A stretch of 64,000 bases of DNA from Bacteroidales bacterium (GTDB taxonomy: Bacteria > Bacteroidota > Bacteroidia > Bacteroidales > F082). The notes under the pieces are model-generated. The model saw nothing but the letters and a program-made list of their open reading frames with translations. It searched no databases and was not told the origin of the DNA. A program made the translations under genes and the position numbers. The DNA lies in the NCBI GenBank assembly GCA_900769945.1, contig CAAGIO010000023.1, positions 1 to 64,000 on the forward strand. The letters are read 5' to 3'. Positions 7,806-16,019 of this stretch are shown here, in pieces. Numbering within the stretch: the first letter of the stretch is position 1; every line of letters begins with the position of its first letter.

Positions 7806-9638
7806 ATGAAAAGATTCTTCCTCACCTTCCTGATTGTAACCTTTGCTGCTGCGGCGGCTCTTTCAAAAGAAGTAGATGTCATCACTGCGCGTAAGGCGGC
7901 GGTTAACTTCATCACTTACAACACAAGCCTTGTTTTTGAAGGCGATGCCGGCGGTCTTCAACCATCAATAACATTCAGCTCGGCACGCGGCAACAGCTGC
8001 CTTTATGTCTTCAACATCGGTGACGGCTTCGTCATTGTAGCGGCCGACGACATAGCGTTCCCCATCCTCGGCTATTCGGAGGAAGGCAACCTCACAAGCG
8101 ACAATATCCCCGATGCTCTCAACGAGTACCTGCTTCATTTTGTGGAGCAGATAGAGTACGGCATTGAGAATGGTGTCGGTGGAGACTACGGGAGGCAGTG
8201 GGAGAGCGTGCTCACGACGGGTTCTCTTGGCGAGGCAAGGAACAAGAGCGTGGTGGACCCTCTCGTGCAGAGCCTTTGGAACCAAGACTTTCCGTACAAC
8301 ATGCTCTGTCCGGAGGACGAGGACGGCCCCGGCGGGCACGTTTATGCCGGCTGCACCGCCACATCTATCAGCCAGATAATGCACTACTGGAGATACCCTT
8401 TGACAGGCAGCGGCTCACACACATGGAACCATTGGAACTATCCTCCGCAGACCGCCAATTTCGGTGACACACAATACGATTACGATAACATGCCGAACTC
8501 TCTCGCTGGCTCCACACCCGAACAGAAGGAAGCCGTAGCACTCCTCCAATGGCATGCTGGCATCGCCCTCGACTCCAACTACGGGCCCACGGGCACAGGC
8601 GCTTACCCCTCTGATGTCGTCAACGTCATTACCACCTATTTCCGTTATTCTGACGACTGCCACGGAGAATGGCGCAACGGCTGGTGGAAAGGCGACGGGT
8701 TGTCACGCGACAGCTGGACCGAACTCATCAAGAACGACCTCGACAACGCACGCCCTATTCATTACGGCGGCTGGACAGTGGACGGCAGCGGACACGCCTT
8801 CGTATGCGACGGCTACGACGAGAACGACTTCTTCCATTTCAACTTCGGTTGGAGCGGCACCGGAAACGGATTCTACTCCCTCGACGCCCTTAACGTCCAA
8901 GGTAACGACTTCAGCTACTCCAACTTCGCCACTTTCAACATTCACCCTCAAGGCGATAGACTCCATGTCAGGACAGTCCTTAACATCGAATACAGCGGCG
9001 ACATCTTCGGGACAGGCTCCTTCGCACAAGGCGAGACTTGCACCTTAAAAGCCACCCCAAGAAAAAACTACTCCTTCGACAGCTGGTCCGAGAACGGCTC
9101 TGTCATCTCCTCCGACTCCATCATCTCCTTCACCGTCAACTCCAACAGGCTCATCACCGCCAACTTCTCACGTAAAGACTGCGTCATCACCGTCTCAGCC
9201 AACCCTCAAGAAGGCGGCACCGTCACCGGAGAAGGCACCTACCCGTTCGAACAAGAAGTAACCCTCACCGCAACACCGAACGAAGGCTACTTATTCAAGA
9301 AATGGACTAAGAACGGTGTGAAGGTCTCATCTAACCCTGTCTATACCTTCAAGGCAAGCACAAGCAAAGACTTCGTCGCCTTCTTCGACAAAATAGACGC
9401 TGTTGACGACAACATCGCTATAATAACCGACATCTACCCCAACCCTTCAAACAGCGTGGTCTTCATTGAAGGCCTGAACATCAAGGAGATAGCCATCTTC
9501 AACACCTTAGGACAAATTGTCATTAGACAAGAAAACAATAATGACGACATTGTTAAAATTAACATTGAAAGTTTAGAGAAAGGCGTCTATTTTATAATGA
9601 TAAACGGCATATCGACGAGAAGAATCGTTAAAGAATAG
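7806..9638 (+). CDS. secreted C10 (streptopain-like) cysteine protease with T9SS sorting domain
   Basis: This 610-residue protein has a signal peptide (MKRFFLTFLIVTFAAAAALS) and a Spi-like propeptide (about 21-135). The C10 peptidase domain follows (about 145-385), with catalytic Cys183 in AGCTATS and His330 in SGHAF, then FNFGWSGTGNG. Two InlB B-type/Bacteroides repeat modules come next (about 395-455 and 460-528), each with an ATP...YxFxxW core. A type A Por sorting domain (about 535-610, starting IYPNPSN and ending GVYFIMINGISTRRIVKE) completes it. The product should cross the outer membrane by T9SS, be cut by a PorU-type sortase (two candidates lie at 19936-26644) and stay on the surface or be released. 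Confidence 0.9.
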   Translation: MKRFFLTFLIVTFAAAAALSKEVDVITARKAAVNFITYNTSLVFEGDAGGLQPSITFSSARGNSCLYVFNIGDGFVIVAADDIAFPILGYSEEGNLTSDNIPDALNEYLLHFVEQIEYGIENGVGGDYGRQWESVLTTGSLGEARNKSVVDPLVQSLWNQDFPYNMLCPEDEDGPGGHVYAGCTATSISQIMHYWRYPLTGSGSHTWNHWNYPPQTANFGDTQYDYDNMPNSLAGSTPEQKEAVALLQWHAGIALDSNYGPTGTGAYPSDVVNVITTYFRYSDDCHGEWRNGWWKGDGLSRDSWTELIKNDLDNARPIHYGGWTVDGSGHAFVCDGYDENDFFHFNFGWSGTGNGFYSLDALNVQGNDFSYSNFATFNIHPQGDRLHVRTVLNIEYSGDIFGTGSFAQGETCTLKATPRKNYSFDSWSENGSVISSDSIISFTVNSNRLITANFSRKDCVITVSANPQEGGTVTGEGTYPFEQEVTLTATPNEGYLFKKWTKNGVKVSSNPVYTFKASTSKDFVAFFDKIDAVDDNIAIITDIYPNPSNSVVFIEGLNIKEIAIFNTLGQIVIRQENNNDDIVKINIESLEKGVYFIMINGISTRRIVKE

Positions 9639-9763
9639 TAAGGTTGAAGAGCTATAGGCTAAGAATAATTGTTCATCATGAATATTGAATTAGAACTGTG
9701 TTGACACCTATTTATTAATAGTACAAAAAACAGGGAACAGCATTATAAAGGGGCAGGCTTCGA
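9639..9763. other. intergenic between convergent genes
   Basis: AT-rich spacer between the C10 protease gene and queH. Only an imperfect inverted repeat around GTTCATCATGAATATTGAATTAGAAC (9670-9696) is seen, and no convincing terminator. Confidence 0.4.
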
Positions 9764-10360
9764 CTATTGTGGCGTCTGCTCTTTTTTATTGTTCATTGAG
9801 AACTCGCAGCCGCAGTATAGCTGGTTATAGAAGCCGTATTCTTTTATTATCTCAAGTCTTCGTTCCTGAAGTCCGCCCTTGCGCCAGTTCTGCGCCCAGA
9901 AAGTCACGTCGTCATAATGCGACACGGCGTAGCGTCCCGCCTCTTCTATTTGGGTGAGGCTCTTCCATCGGCTTGACGCGAGGGTGGTGGTGATGACAGA
10001 GAATCCGTGCTCATGAGCATACTGTGCGGTGCGAAACAAGCGGTATTTGAAGCACTGCAGGCAGCGTCCTCCCCTCTCCGGCTCGCTTTCAAGGCCTTTC
10101 ACAGCACAAAGCCATTCCCCGTGATTGTAGTCGTCATCAACGATTTCGAGGCCGAGCGACTCAGCATAACGACTGCACTCATTCTTCCTGACATTATATT
10201 CCTCTACAGGGTAAATGTTTGGGTTACAATAGAAGACCACCGGCCTGACCCCATGTTTCATCAGGCACTCAATGATGGCGGACGAGCAAGGAGCGCAACA
10301 GGTGTGAAGCAGCACTCGCGTAGCCCCGCCCGGAACGATAAACTCAAAACTCTTTTTCAT
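9764..10360 (-). CDS. queH: epoxyqueuosine reductase QueH
   Basis: This 198-residue protein is the non-cobalamin epoxyqueuosine reductase (formerly DUF208). It catalyses the last step of queuosine formation in tRNA. The family's cysteine motifs are present: HTCCAPCS near the N-terminus, CLQCFKYR in the middle and YCGCEFS near the end, which bind an Fe-S cluster and a second metal. The length fits QueH. The gene stands alone between a protease and the hydrogenase-sensor cluster and is transcribed divergently from the latter. A -7 element lies only four bases upstream of the ATG, so its mRNA may be leaderless. Confidence 0.93.
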   Translation of the reverse strand: MKKSFEFIVPGGATRVLLHTCCAPCSSAIIECLMKHGVRPVVFYCNPNIYPVEEYNVRKNECSRYAESLGLEIVDDDYNHGEWLCAVKGLESEPERGGRCLQCFKYRLFRTAQYAHEHGFSVITTTLASSRWKSLTQIEEAGRYAVSHYDDVTFWAQNWRKGGLQERRLEIIKEYGFYNQLYCGCEFSMNNKKEQTPQ

Positions 10361-10364
10361 TCCG

Positions 10365-10372
10365 CAAAAGTA
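10365..10372 (-). promoter_or_regulatory. -7 element directly before queH
   Basis: Minus-strand TACTTTTG ends at 10365 while the ATG begins at 10360. The expected transcription start coincides with the A of the start codon. Confidence 0.45.
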
Positions 10373-10412
10373 AAAAAAATATTAACTTGCCCGTAATATT
10401 AGTTTTATTCAC

Positions 10413-10420
10413 TAACTTTG
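10413..10420 (+). promoter_or_regulatory. -7 element of the DRTGG/hydrogenase-sensor cluster
   Basis: TAACTTTG, a full match to TAnnTTTG, lies 23 bases before ATG 10444. No good -33 element is at the standard distance. Confidence 0.5.
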
Positions 10421-10443
10421 CATCTCATATTTATTTAACACTT

Positions 10444-10779
10444 ATGACAGTAAAAGACTTAGTAGAACAACTTGGGCTTAAGGTCCTCGCCGGCGGCAAC
10501 GGCCTTGACAGGGAGATCGACGGCTGCTACATCTCCGACTTGTTAAGCGATGTCATGGGATACGCCGACGCCGGCAACATCTGGATTACCCTGCAGACAC
10601 ACAAAAACGTGATGGCGGTGGCATCGCTAAAAGAATTATCATGTGTCATCTTAGTTAAAAGCCTTGGAGCCAACGAGGACACCCTGCGGCAGGCCGACGA
10701 GGAAGAACTGCCTATCCTCAGCACTCCCCTATCTACCTTCGAGATAGCAGGAAGAGTATATAACCTTATACAACACTGA
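10444..10779 (+). CDS. DRTGG-domain protein (first copy)
   Basis: This 111-residue, single-domain protein starts at MTVKDLVEQLGLKVL; the longer frame upstream runs through the promoter and is not used. It matches the DRTGG family: LAGGNGLDREIDGCYISDLLSDVM near residues 15-38, then a hydrophobic core strand ASLKELSCVILVKS. DRTGG domains are small putative ligand- or nucleotide-sensing modules also found in phosphotransacetylase-like and CBS-domain proteins; their exact ligand is not settled. It is the first of six co-directional genes that end with a hydrogenase-like protein, and its homologue is the fourth. A role in sensing the redox or hydrogen state is inferred from context. Confidence 0.85.
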   Translation: MTVKDLVEQLGLKVLAGGNGLDREIDGCYISDLLSDVMGYADAGNIWITLQTHKNVMAVASLKELSCVILVKSLGANEDTLRQADEEELPILSTPLSTFEIAGRVYNLIQH

Positions 10780-10808
10780 CAGACCATTAGAAGCATATCA
10801 ACGACACG

Positions 10809-11570
10809 ATGGAGCTAAAAAACTATAAGGCCGACCTACATCTGCACACCGTATTATCGCCTTGCGGTGACATATATATGTCGCCCTCCGCCATCGTGGA
10901 GCAAGCCAAAATGAGAGGTTTAGACATCATCGCGATATGCGACCACAACACCACACGGCAAGTAAAAGTCACCCAACACATAGGAAAGAAACACGGTCTC
11001 TTTGTGATTGGCGGCGTGGAGGTCACTACCAAAGAAGAGGCTCATGTTCTCGCTTATTTCGAGACCGACGAGCAACTCGACACCTTCCAAGAATATTTGG
11101 ACAAGCATAGGCCGCGGATACCTCTCGACGAGGACAGGTTCGGATACCAGCTCATTGTTGATGAGGACGAGAACGTTATCGGGGAGGAGGAATGCCTGCT
11201 TCTCTCCGCCATTGACAGCGACATCGACACCCTTTACGACGTCGTCCACAATATTGGAGGGCTCTTAGTCCCAGCTCACGTCAACAAACCGTCCTCAAGC
11301 CTCATGTCACAGCTCGGATTCATACCACCAGACCTTAAGGCCGACGCCCTTGAGTTATCAAAACACATCACCAAGGCCGAGTTCCTCAAGAAAAACGCCT
11401 ATCTGAAGAGGTTCATGTTCACCAAAAGCTCCGACGCACACTTCTTACAACATATTGGAGAGGCGTTCTGCATCCTGAGCATGAGAGAGCCGTCCTTCGA
11501 GGAGTTCAGAAAGGCCATCAGAGGCGAAGACGGAAGGCTAATAATCACAGAACCCGTTGGATTACAATAA
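10809..11570 (+). CDS. PHP-domain metal-dependent phosphoesterase
   Basis: This 253-residue protein has the PHP metal-binding motifs in order: DLHLHT (about 9-14), CDHN (44-47), Glu in GGVEVT, PAHVNKP (about 156) and SSDAHFL near 208. That pattern fits a trinuclear-metal phosphoesterase of the YciV/polymerase-PHP type. Its substrate is unknown; related enzymes act on short nucleic acids or on 3',5'-bisphosphonucleotides. It lies 29 bases after the first DRTGG gene and 27 bases before the HATPase gene, so it is part of the same cluster. A stray function in RNA turnover is possible, but its conserved pairing with DRTGG genes suggests signalling. Confidence 0.88.
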   Translation: MELKNYKADLHLHTVLSPCGDIYMSPSAIVEQAKMRGLDIIAICDHNTTRQVKVTQHIGKKHGLFVIGGVEVTTKEEAHVLAYFETDEQLDTFQEYLDKHRPRIPLDEDRFGYQLIVDEDENVIGEEECLLLSAIDSDIDTLYDVVHNIGGLLVPAHVNKPSSSLMSQLGFIPPDLKADALELSKHITKAEFLKKNAYLKRFMFTKSSDAHFLQHIGEAFCILSMREPSFEEFRKAIRGEDGRLIITEPVGLQ

Positions 11571-11597
11571 GTAACAGTCATCTAAGGAAGAAAAAAA

Positions 11598-12146
11598 ATG
11601 AGAGAGTTATCATTACATGTATATGACCTGTTGGAAAATTCCATTGCGGCTGACGCCACGCTGATAGAGCTTATAGTGAACGACAGCCTTAAGGACAACA
11701 TCTATTCCTTCACCATCAAAGACAACGGCAGGGGCATGAGTTCCGACTTCCTTGCGAAGGTCACCGACCCGTGGACCACAACGCGGACGACGAGGAAGGT
11801 GGGGATAGGGCTGCCGCTAATAAAGATGAACAGCGAGAACTGCGGAGGAGGCATGCTGATAAACAGCGAGGTGGGCAAAGGGACAACACTAAAGTTCTGG
11901 TTCCAGCACGACCATATCGACAGACCTCCAATGGGCGACATCTCCGGCACCATTGTGATGCTGTCGTCACAATACCAGCACATCAGGTTCATTTACACCC
12001 ACATCACCGACGATGGAGAATACACTTTTGACACCGACGAGGTGAGAGAGGCTCTCGACGGAATGCCGATGAACGACATCACCATAATGAAATATCTGAG
12101 AGAGATGATAGAAGAGAATCTAAAAGAAATAAAATACAACGATTGA
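11598..12146 (+). CDS. HATPase_c ATP-binding protein (histidine-kinase-like, no phosphoacceptor domain)
   Basis: This 182-residue protein carries a GHKL ATPase domain in its first 110 residues: N-box DLLENSIAA (10-18), G1 DNGRGM (about 42-47), then VGIGLPLIK as the G2-like lid. There is no HisKA/DHp helix pair, membrane segment or sensor domain, so it is not a full histidine kinase. The C-terminal 70 residues are not recognised. It begins 27 bases after the PHP gene, with a purine-rich AAGGAAG before the ATG, and its stop is one base from the next start. It may be a kinase or switch component working with the RsbW-like protein two genes on. Confidence 0.85.
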   Translation: MRELSLHVYDLLENSIAADATLIELIVNDSLKDNIYSFTIKDNGRGMSSDFLAKVTDPWTTTRTTRKVGIGLPLIKMNSENCGGGMLINSEVGKGTTLKFWFQHDHIDRPPMGDISGTIVMLSSQYQHIRFIYTHITDDGEYTFDTDEVREALDGMPMNDITIMKYLREMIEENLKEIKYND

Positions 12147-12147
12147 A

Positions 12148-12492
12148 ATGAAAATCAGCGAGATAATAAAGACATTAGACGCGAGGGTCATCTGCGGCGA
12201 AGAGCGTCTTGACGAAGATATCGACAAAGCCTTCGCCTCCGACCTTATGTCAGACATCTTAACTATTGGAGAAAACATACCTATGATAATCACCGGGTTA
12301 TGCAACCTGCAGACCATCCGCACATGTGAGATGGGCTGTATAGACACCATTGTGTTCATCAGGAAGAAGAAGCCGACGGAAGAGATGATAAGCCTTGCGA
12401 GAGACAACGACATGATAATCCTTGAGAGCGACTATTCCATGTTCAAGGCGTGCGGCCTGTTATGGGAAGCCGGCATCAAACCAGTATATTAA
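12148..12492 (+). CDS. DRTGG-domain protein (second copy)
   Basis: This 114-residue protein has the same layout as the first DRTGG protein: KISEIIKTLDARVICGEERLDEDIDKAFASDLMSDIL matches its first half in spacing, and LRTCEMGCIDTIVFIRKKK takes the place of the central strand. The two copies are clearly diverged. Two separate DRTGG proteins in one operon could form a heterodimer or sense two states. Its start follows the HATPase stop by one base, so the two are probably translationally coupled. The ligand is unknown. Confidence 0.83.
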   Translation: MKISEIIKTLDARVICGEERLDEDIDKAFASDLMSDILTIGENIPMIITGLCNLQTIRTCEMGCIDTIVFIRKKKPTEEMISLARDNDMIILESDYSMFKACGLLWEAGIKPVY

Positions 12493-12509
12493 CCCTCAAA
12501 TCCAACATC

Positions 12510-12923
12510 ATGCATTTAGAATACACTTTAATAGAAGGAGATTTCGTCAATGCCGGTTCGGCTTCGAGCTCAATAAAGAAGACGCTAAAGCAGCTCAACG
12601 TGAATCCTGCCATTGTGAAGAGAGTCGTCATCGCGCTTTACGAGGCGGAGGTCAACGCTGTGGCGCACGCATACGGCGGGAAGGTCACGGCAGATATTGA
12701 GGCGGACAAGATACTTATGCGGGTAATAGACCGCGGGCCAGGGATACCGGATATAGAGTGGGCGATGAAGGAGGGCAACTCCACCGCCTCCCAAGAGGTG
12801 CGCAACATGGGGTTCGGCGCCGGCATGGGTCTGCCCAACATCAATAAAAACGTTGACCGACTTGACATACAATCGACGGCGGGCGTTGGCACCACCGTTG
12901 AGATGGAAGTGAAACTATCATAA
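12510..12923 (+). CDS. RsbW-like anti-sigma/serine-kinase-type ATPase
   Basis: I start this protein at MHLEYTLIEGDF (12510), giving 137 residues; the longer frame overlaps the previous gene and is not conserved-looking. It is a HATPase_c_2 protein like RsbW/SpoIIAB: N-box EAEVNAVAHAYGG (about 50-62), G1 DRGPGIPDIEWAM (about 76-88), and GFGAGMGLPNI (about 105-115) as the lid. Such proteins bind a sigma factor or phosphorylate an antagonist, but no sigma factor or STAS antagonist is encoded nearby. In this setting it is more likely a dedicated phosphotransfer or switch protein for the hydrogenase-like sensor that follows by 10 bases. Confidence 0.87.
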   Translation: MHLEYTLIEGDFVNAGSASSSIKKTLKQLNVNPAIVKRVVIALYEAEVNAVAHAYGGKVTADIEADKILMRVIDRGPGIPDIEWAMKEGNSTASQEVRNMGFGAGMGLPNINKNVDRLDIQSTAGVGTTVEMEVKLS

Positions 12924-12933
12924 CGACAACACC

Positions 12934-14298
12934 ATGACTTTTTTCCACGCTTTACATATCAACGAGGACGTGTGTGAGGGCTGCGCTCACTGCATCAGGG
13001 TGTGTCCCACCGAGGCCATCAGAGTGCGCGAAGGCAAGGCCCACATCTTCGAGAACCGCTGCATCGACTGCGGCAGCTGCTATAAGGAATGTCCTCATCA
13101 CGCCATCTTCGTGAAACAAGACGACTTCGATGAGATATTCAAATTCAAGTGCCGTGTAGCACTTATCCCCGCCGTATTCCTCGGACAATTCCCAAACGAC
13201 ATCAGCGTCTCTCGCATCTACAACATACTCAAAGACTTAGGATTCACACACGTCATCGAGACAGAGATAACGAGCCAATTCTATACCGAGGCGAAAAACC
13301 AACTCGCAAGTGTGTCCGACAACACCCCTCTGATTTCATCTTTCTGCCCCGCTATCGTCCGCCTCATCCAAGTGAAGTTCCCCGGACTTGTAGATAACCT
13401 CATCCCGCTCAAAGCACCTATCGACCTGACAGCCATGTACATAAGGAAAAAACTTCAGGAACAGGGATTCTCCCCTGACGAGATAGGCATCTTCTATATC
13501 ACCCCTTGCGCCGCAAAAATAGCCGCCGTGAAAAGCCCCGTGGGCGAAGAGAAATCAAACGTCAACGGTGTGATAAACATGGATTCGCTATATAACAGGG
13601 TCTTTAAGAAGATTAAAGAACAAGGACACAGTTATGAGGAGGAGAGCTCTCCTATTGAACAACTATCCGCCGACAACATTCTTATTTCTTTGACAAACGG
13701 TGAGAGGCGGCTGTCCGAATCCAAGCACTCTCTCTCCATAGATGAGATCTCCAACGTGATAGAGTTCCTTGAGAAGGTGGAGAACGACGAGGTTGACGGC
13801 ATTGACTTCCTTGAGTTAAGAGCCTGCGACCAGAGCTGTTCAGGAGGTATTCTCACTTGCAACAACCGCTTCCTCACTTGCGAGAAGATGTTCTCGAGGG
13901 CAAGAGCGGTGGCCCAGAAAGAACGTTCGGGCGAGATAACACGCGCCAAAGAGGTGGAAGAGGAAAAAGATTATATCATGAGCAACATCAGGCTCGGTAA
14001 GATTGAGCCTCGCTCCATGCTCAGCCTCGACACCGACATCGCAAAGGCTCTTGAGAAGATGAACAAAATCAACGAGTACAAAAGAAGACTGCCCCAGATA
14101 GACTGTGCCATCTGCGGGGCTCCCTCCTGCGACGCCCTCGCCAACGACATCGTATGCAACAACCGACATATCACCGACTGCATCTTCATTCAACGCGGCC
14201 TCGAAGCGAAGAAGGAACTGAACGTCGAGGAATCCGTCAACATCATGGAGGAGATATGGGGTGACGACAGAATAATGAATATTAACAAAAACAAGTAA
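12934..14298 (+). CDS. sensory-type [FeFe] hydrogenase-like protein
   Basis: This 454-residue protein has two N-terminal [4Fe-4S] motifs (CEGCAHCIRVC 14-24 and CIDCGSCYKEC 43-53), an H-cluster domain (about 75-320) and a C-terminal Fe-S motif (CAICGAPSC 391-399, then C408 and C416). The four cysteines that hold the H-cluster are kept (C138, C192, C298, C302), but the surroundings are changed. The proton-relay Cys before C138 is Phe137, and the usual MPC and VMAC are TPC and LRAC, so both conserved Met are lost. This resembles putative sensory hydrogenases (HydS types) rather than turnover enzymes. It is the last gene of the DRTGG/PHP/HATPase cluster and probably its hydrogen- or redox-sensing component. 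Catalytic output is doubtful. Confidence 0.88.
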   Translation: MTFFHALHINEDVCEGCAHCIRVCPTEAIRVREGKAHIFENRCIDCGSCYKECPHHAIFVKQDDFDEIFKFKCRVALIPAVFLGQFPNDISVSRIYNILKDLGFTHVIETEITSQFYTEAKNQLASVSDNTPLISSFCPAIVRLIQVKFPGLVDNLIPLKAPIDLTAMYIRKKLQEQGFSPDEIGIFYITPCAAKIAAVKSPVGEEKSNVNGVINMDSLYNRVFKKIKEQGHSYEEESSPIEQLSADNILISLTNGERRLSESKHSLSIDEISNVIEFLEKVENDEVDGIDFLELRACDQSCSGGILTCNNRFLTCEKMFSRARAVAQKERSGEITRAKEVEEEKDYIMSNIRLGKIEPRSMLSLDTDIAKALEKMNKINEYKRRLPQIDCAICGAPSCDALANDIVCNNRHITDCIFIQRGLEAKKELNVEESVNIMEEIWGDDRIMNINKNK

Positions 14299-14322
14299 TA
14301 ATCTCTTGCAATAATAAAAATA

Positions 14323-14353
14323 TTTGTATTTTTACAGAATGTAATTATTCTTG
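14323..14353 (+). promoter_or_regulatory. promoter of pepD
   Basis: TTTG (-33) and TATTCTTG (-7, one mismatch) are exactly 19 bases apart. The start is expected near 14358-14360, about 25 bases before ATG 14385. Confidence 0.65.
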
Positions 14354-14384
14354 AAAAGTAATAAACAACTATTAAAATAATACT

Positions 14385-15842
14385 ATGAGCATTAAAGACT
14401 TACAACCAAAAGAAGTATTTGAGAACTTTTATAGCCTTACTCAGATACCGCGTCCGTCAAAAAAAGAGGCGCAAGTGATAAGCTTCATGAAGAAATTCGG
14501 AGAGGACCTTGGTCTTGAAACCATCGTTGATGCGGCAGGCAACGTCATCATCCGCAAGCCGGCCACTCCGGGCTACGAGAACCGTAAAGGCATCGTCCTT
14601 CAGGCACACCTCGACATGGTGCCGCAGAAGAACGCCGACAAGGTTCATGACTTTGAGAAGGACCCTATCGAGACATTTGTTGAAGACGGATGGGTGAAGG
14701 CTAACGGGACGACGCTTGGTGCAGACAACGGCGTTGGTGCAGCAGCAGCAATGGGTGTACTCGCGTCAAAGACTCTTGAACACGGACCTATTGAAGGCCT
14801 CTTCACCATCGATGAGGAGACAGGCATGACAGGCGCAAACAAACTTGAGCCCGGTGTGCTTCAAGGAGAGATACTCCTCAACATGGACTCTGAGACTGAG
14901 GGCGAGCTCTACGTCGGCTGCGCTGGCGGTATCGACACCACAGGCGTATGGACCGCCAAGATGGAGGACACTCCTGAAGGCATGTCAGCCGTAGCACTCT
15001 CAGTGAAAGGCCTTAAAGGCGGCCATTCCGGCATGGACATCAACCTCGGCAGAGGCAACGCCAACAAGATAATGAACACATTATTAATAATGGCTTCAGA
15101 GAAATTCGGCGTGCGTCTCGCAACAATCAACGGCGGCAGCCTACGTAACGCCATCCCTCGCGAATCGTTCGCAACAGTTGTTGTGCCTTCCGACAAGACC
15201 AACGAACTCAAGGCTTATGTTGAAGACTACAATGCCGTAGTGAAAGAACAGTTCGCTAACGTAGAACCCGACCTCTGCGTATCAGCAGCAGACACCGAAA
15301 TGCCAGCTAATGTCATCGACAACAAGACCTTCAAGAACATGTTAGAAGGAATAGCCAAGTATCCTAACGGCGTTATCGGCATGTCGGCCGACTTCCCAGG
15401 AACAGTGGAGACATCTTCAAACCTCGCCATCGTGAAACTCGAAGACGGCAAAATAACAACATGCTCACTCCAAAGAGGCCTTATCGACGACCTGAAAGAA
15501 AAACTCGCAAGCGACATCCGCAACGTACTCGTTGACACCAACGCATACGCCGAATCTTCAGGCGAATACCACGGCTGGAAACCAAACATCAACAGCCCTA
15601 TCCTCGCCACAATGAAGAAGGTCTATAACGAGAAATTCGGAAAAGAACCTAAAGTCATGGTCATTCATGCCGGACTCGAATGCGGTATCCTCGGCGCAAA
15701 ATACCCGAACTGGGACATGATTTCTTTCGGACCTACACTCGTCCACCCTCACTCACCTGACGAGGCCCTCAACATAGAATCGGTAACTCCTTTCTGGGAA
15801 TTCCTCACAGAAACACTAAGAAACGCTCCAGTAAAAGAGTAA
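14385..15842 (+). CDS. pepD: aminoacyl-histidine dipeptidase (M20 family, PepD)
   Basis: This 485-residue cytoplasmic M20/C metallopeptidase cleaves Xaa-His dipeptides and related short peptides. The metal-binding motifs are visible: LQAHLDMVPQ (His and Asp, about residues 68-77), LGADNGVGAAAAMG (about 108-121), the catalytic Glu in IDEETGMTGA (about 138-147), and a late His in LVHPHSPDE. The dimerisation or lid domain lies between, around GGHSGMDINLGRGNA. Length and motif order fit PepD. It is a single-gene unit with its own promoter upstream and a strong hairpin downstream. Confidence 0.93.
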   Translation: MSIKDLQPKEVFENFYSLTQIPRPSKKEAQVISFMKKFGEDLGLETIVDAAGNVIIRKPATPGYENRKGIVLQAHLDMVPQKNADKVHDFEKDPIETFVEDGWVKANGTTLGADNGVGAAAAMGVLASKTLEHGPIEGLFTIDEETGMTGANKLEPGVLQGEILLNMDSETEGELYVGCAGGIDTTGVWTAKMEDTPEGMSAVALSVKGLKGGHSGMDINLGRGNANKIMNTLLIMASEKFGVRLATINGGSLRNAIPRESFATVVVPSDKTNELKAYVEDYNAVVKEQFANVEPDLCVSAADTEMPANVIDNKTFKNMLEGIAKYPNGVIGMSADFPGTVETSSNLAIVKLEDGKITTCSLQRGLIDDLKEKLASDIRNVLVDTNAYAESSGEYHGWKPNINSPILATMKKVYNEKFGKEPKVMVIHAGLECGILGAKYPNWDMISFGPTLVHPHSPDEALNIESVTPFWEFLTETLRNAPVKE

Positions 15843-15889
15843 TTTCTTTAGCAGTATCCTCGGAATTTTCCCCGAATAACCATATCATT

Positions 15890-15936
15890 ATATGCAATGT
15901 GTTGAAAATAAACACATTGCATATAAATTAATTTTT
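15890..15936 (+). terminator. strong hairpin terminator after pepD
   Basis: A 14-bp perfect inverted repeat (ATATGCAATGTGTT/AACACATTGCATAT) with loop GAAAATA is followed by AAATTAATTTTTT. It ends pepD and isolates it from rpmH. Confidence 0.7.
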
Positions 15937-15970
15937 TCAAAGAAAATGTTTTTTGAATGAAAAATTTTCT

Positions 15971-15978
15971 TAATTTTG
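15971..15978 (+). promoter_or_regulatory. -7 promoter element of rpmH
   Basis: TAATTTTG, a full match to TAnnTTTG, lies 41 bases before ATG 16020. A TTTG is present upstream at only 15-base spacing. Confidence 0.5.
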
Positions 15979-16019
15979 CGCACTGATTAAGGAAAAAAAG
16001 AAAATAAACAGATAATACA

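Noticed and set aside
7965..8384. 139-codon minus-strand frame inside the C10 protease gene
   Set aside because: Shadow of a GC-rich part of a well-supported gene; no conserved motif and no promoter.
8554..9048. 164-codon plus-strand frame in another phase of the C10 protease gene
   Set aside because: Low-complexity Ser/Thr sequence caused by the codon use of the real gene.
9740..9785. tmRNA-like sequence GGGGCAGGCTTCGAC
   Set aside because: Neither the tRNA-like ends nor a tag frame with ALA-ALA end is present, and it overlaps queH.
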